Below are positions 55,480 through 56,669 of a stretch of 56,669 nt of DNA, one piece after another. A program made the position numbers and the translations under genes. Positions within the stretch are counted from its first letter, which is position 1, and every line of letters begins with the position of its first letter. The notes beneath the pieces were generated by a model that did no database searches, was not told where the DNA came from, and saw nothing but the letters and a program-made list of their open reading frames with translations. Source of the stretch: a virus; IMG/VR virus record IMGVR_UViG_3300008113_000379, positions 1 through 56,669 of that record; one strand, written 5' to 3'.

Positions 55480-56270
55480 TTAGGCATCATTAATGCATTG
55501 AAGTTGCTAGGAACAACAATGGTCTGCACTTGACCGTTCTTGATACCTTCACTGATGTTCAACATAGCCTGTGCCTGCATGAACGCAATACTTGCACCTG
55601 AGTTATTAGCCAATGCTGCCATTCTGCGACTTTCTGCTTCGGCAGTCTTAACTTCAACTTCCTTTTGCTTTAATTCGTTTTTACTGCGAACCAGTGCATT
55701 AGCTGATTCAACAACTGAGTCAGCTGGAACAACATTACGGATCAACACTTGGCTAATCATAATAGTACCGTCCAGTTTTTCTTCAGCCAAGTTACGAACG
55801 ATTTCGTCCTGAATAAACTTTTCCATTTCACCTCGATTGTCTGCCATGTCCAATGCTTCATACTTACGTGCTGCCTTGTAGATAGCATTACGAGCATTTT
55901 GAACAATGTAGTTGTACATCACATAAGTGTCACCCTTAAAGTCAGCGTGGAAAGCCTTGTTCTTTGTAGCGTACAGTTCTGACACTTGTTGTGGGTTGAT
56001 GTTGTAAACAACCACAGCATCCAAGTCTTTCATGGTGCTATTGTCTTTAGCTACAGGAGTCATATTCTCCAAAACCACATTAACATCTTTGATAGGGAAT
56101 GTCAAAACATCACCAATTAGGACCTGATTGAACGAGCCCGGAAGCAATTCACCAGGTTGTACTTGTTTGTCAAAGCCAACACGAACACCAACTTCACCAG
56201 TTTCGATACGGGTACAACCTGTAGCAAGAACTGCGGCGGCAAGAATAGAGAGGGTAAAAATACGTTTCAT
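55476..56270 (-). CDS. SPFH/prohibitin-family lipoprotein
   Basis: A 264-aa protein with lipobox L-A-T-G-C-T (Cys ~19). The SPFH domain runs from ~25 to ~195 (G-E-V-G-V-R-V-G-F, V-V-V-Y-N-I-N-P near 85). A coiled coil (~195-235) and the end N-F-N-A-L-M-M-P-K follow. Members scaffold membrane complexes and often guard proteases such as FtsH. In the phage it may alter host envelope or proteolysis. AAAAGGTATT lies upstream. Confidence 0.85.
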   Translation of the reverse strand: MKRIFTLSILAAAVLATGCTRIETGEVGVRVGFDKQVQPGELLPGSFNQVLIGDVLTFPIKDVNVVLENMTPVAKDNSTMKDLDAVVVYNINPQQVSELYATKNKAFHADFKGDTYVMYNYIVQNARNAIYKAARKYEALDMADNRGEMEKFIQDEIVRNLAEEKLDGTIMISQVLIRNVVPADSVVESANALVRSKNELKQKEVEVKTAEAESRRMAALANNSGASIAFMQAQAMLNISEGIKNGQVQTIVVPSNFNALMMPK

Positions 56271-56271
56271 T

Positions 56272-56358
56272 TTAGATAATACCTTTTACAAAAAGAAAGA
56301 AACAAAATACAAAGCCCAAAACAAAATACAGTGGGCGGAGCCAAAAGTCATTAATCAT
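56272..56358 (-). CDS. Possible 28-aa membrane microprotein
   Basis: M-I-N-D-F-W-L-R-P-L-Y-F-V-L-G-F-V starts a 28-residue ORF that is one hydrophobic helix; AAGGAATC lies five bases upstream. It fits between the SPFH gene and the next membrane protein. No family known. Confidence 0.5.
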   Translation of the reverse strand: MINDFWLRPLYFVLGFVFCFFLFVKGII

Positions 56359-56366
56359 ATGATTCC

Positions 56367-56543
56367 TTAAAATAAAATGACAATCAACATCAACAGCACT
56401 ATTGCTGTTAATGCACATAGTATACTATAACCTAGTAATTTTGTCAATGACCATTTGTCCTTTCCTGACAAATCTCTGTACCCTTTAATCCCAAAATAAC
56501 ATATACTGAATACAAACAAAAATGCCAATATAATTTTAATCAT
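56367..56543 (-). CDS. Conserved phage two-span membrane protein
   Basis: A 58-aa protein with hydrophobic segments at ~residues 2-19 and 37-58. K-W-S-L-T-K-L-L-G-Y-S near 30-40 is a pattern I recall from a small phage family. Function unknown. Confidence 0.7.
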   Translation of the reverse strand: MIKIILAFLFVFSICYFGIKGYRDLSGKDKWSLTKLLGYSILCALTAIVLLMLIVILF

Positions 56544-56546
56544 TCT

Positions 56547-56669
56547 TCAACTCCGAAAATGTTCTTTAATCATTTCTTTAGCATCAAACATACCGTCTTC
56601 CCAACCCACTTGATAATCAGTGCTTTTGTCCCGACGCAATTCCTGAGTGTTAAGAACGGTATATCTCAA
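56547..56669 (-). CDS. Hypothetical phage protein, 5' end at window edge
   Basis: At least 40 residues: V-L-N-T-Q-E-L-R-R-D-K-S-T-D-Y then W-E-D-G-M-F-D-A-K-E-M-I. The frame runs to the window edge (first codon TTG at 56669), so the start may lie outside. The pattern resembles a small phage family with no known role. Confidence 0.6.
   Translation of the reverse strand: MRYTVLNTQELRRDKSTDYQVGWEDGMFDAKEMIKEHFRS

Overview
The window looks like part of the genome of a large tailed phage (Caudoviricetes, probably a T4-like myovirus) with a Gram-negative, proteobacteria-like host. The evidence is: long runs of tiny overlapping genes; tail-fibre and adhesin genes; T4-type late promoter boxes (TAAATA-centred); phage nucleotide and repair enzymes (dCMP deaminase, MazG-like, polynucleotide-kinase-like, GIY-YIG); lipoproteins with lipoboxes; and host-like genes whose sequences resemble proteobacterial ones. 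I saw no tRNA, rRNA, CRISPR array, transposase or integrase, and no capsid, portal or terminase gene in this stretch.

Layout. (1) 1-15.7 kb, plus strand: about 45 mostly small genes. Many are driven by near-identical strong sigma-70 promoters (TTGACAATAAATC, 17-nt spacer, TATAAT); includes a DUF2828-like protein, a dual-specificity phosphatase, a kinase, a metallophosphatase, a D,D-peptidase, a Toprim protein, a GIY-YIG protein and an AAA ATPase. (2) 15.7-20.7 kb, minus: four tail-fibre/adhesin genes. (3) 20.7-22.8 kb, minus: a compact operon for superoxide dismutase, a 59-aa protein, a GNAT enzyme, IscU, IscA and an ErpA-type carrier. (4) 22.8-26.6 kb, minus: glycosyltransferase, LpxH-like phosphatase, IF-1, an AbrB-like protein and a HAD nucleotidase. 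(5) 26.7-34.8 kb, plus: coiled-coil membrane proteins and a 1542-aa FN3/Gly-rich/RCC1/LamG adhesin. (6) 34.8-42.8 kb, minus: dCMP deaminase, MazG-like, cupin, metallophosphatase, a frameshifted SWIM gene, small early genes and ClpP. (7) 42.8-45.6 kb, mixed: a predicted nuclease, an SprT-like protease, an H1-like protein and a decayed metallophosphatase. (8) 45.6-49.9 kb, minus: ClpS, Hsp20, DnaK, bS21 and ClpX. (9) 49.9-56.7 kb, minus: two LPP20-like lipoproteins, a 522-aa membrane protein, small proteins, a predicted nuclease and an SPFH lipoprotein.

Together the window carries an unusually broad set of host-like functions: proteolysis and folding (ClpX, ClpP, ClpS, DnaK, Hsp20), Fe-S cluster assembly with SOD, and 30S-directed factors (IF-1, bS21). 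Three regulatory patterns run through it: a repeated early promoter cassette used on both strands; late boxes 4-7 nt from the start codon, which predict leaderless late mRNAs; and a shared ROSE-like TTGCTT/SD element before dnaK and hsp20. Several late proteins (SOD, GNAT, a 59-aa protein and perhaps a nuclease) begin with sequences like T4 capsid-targeting peptides.

All functional calls come from reading motifs by eye; no database search was run.
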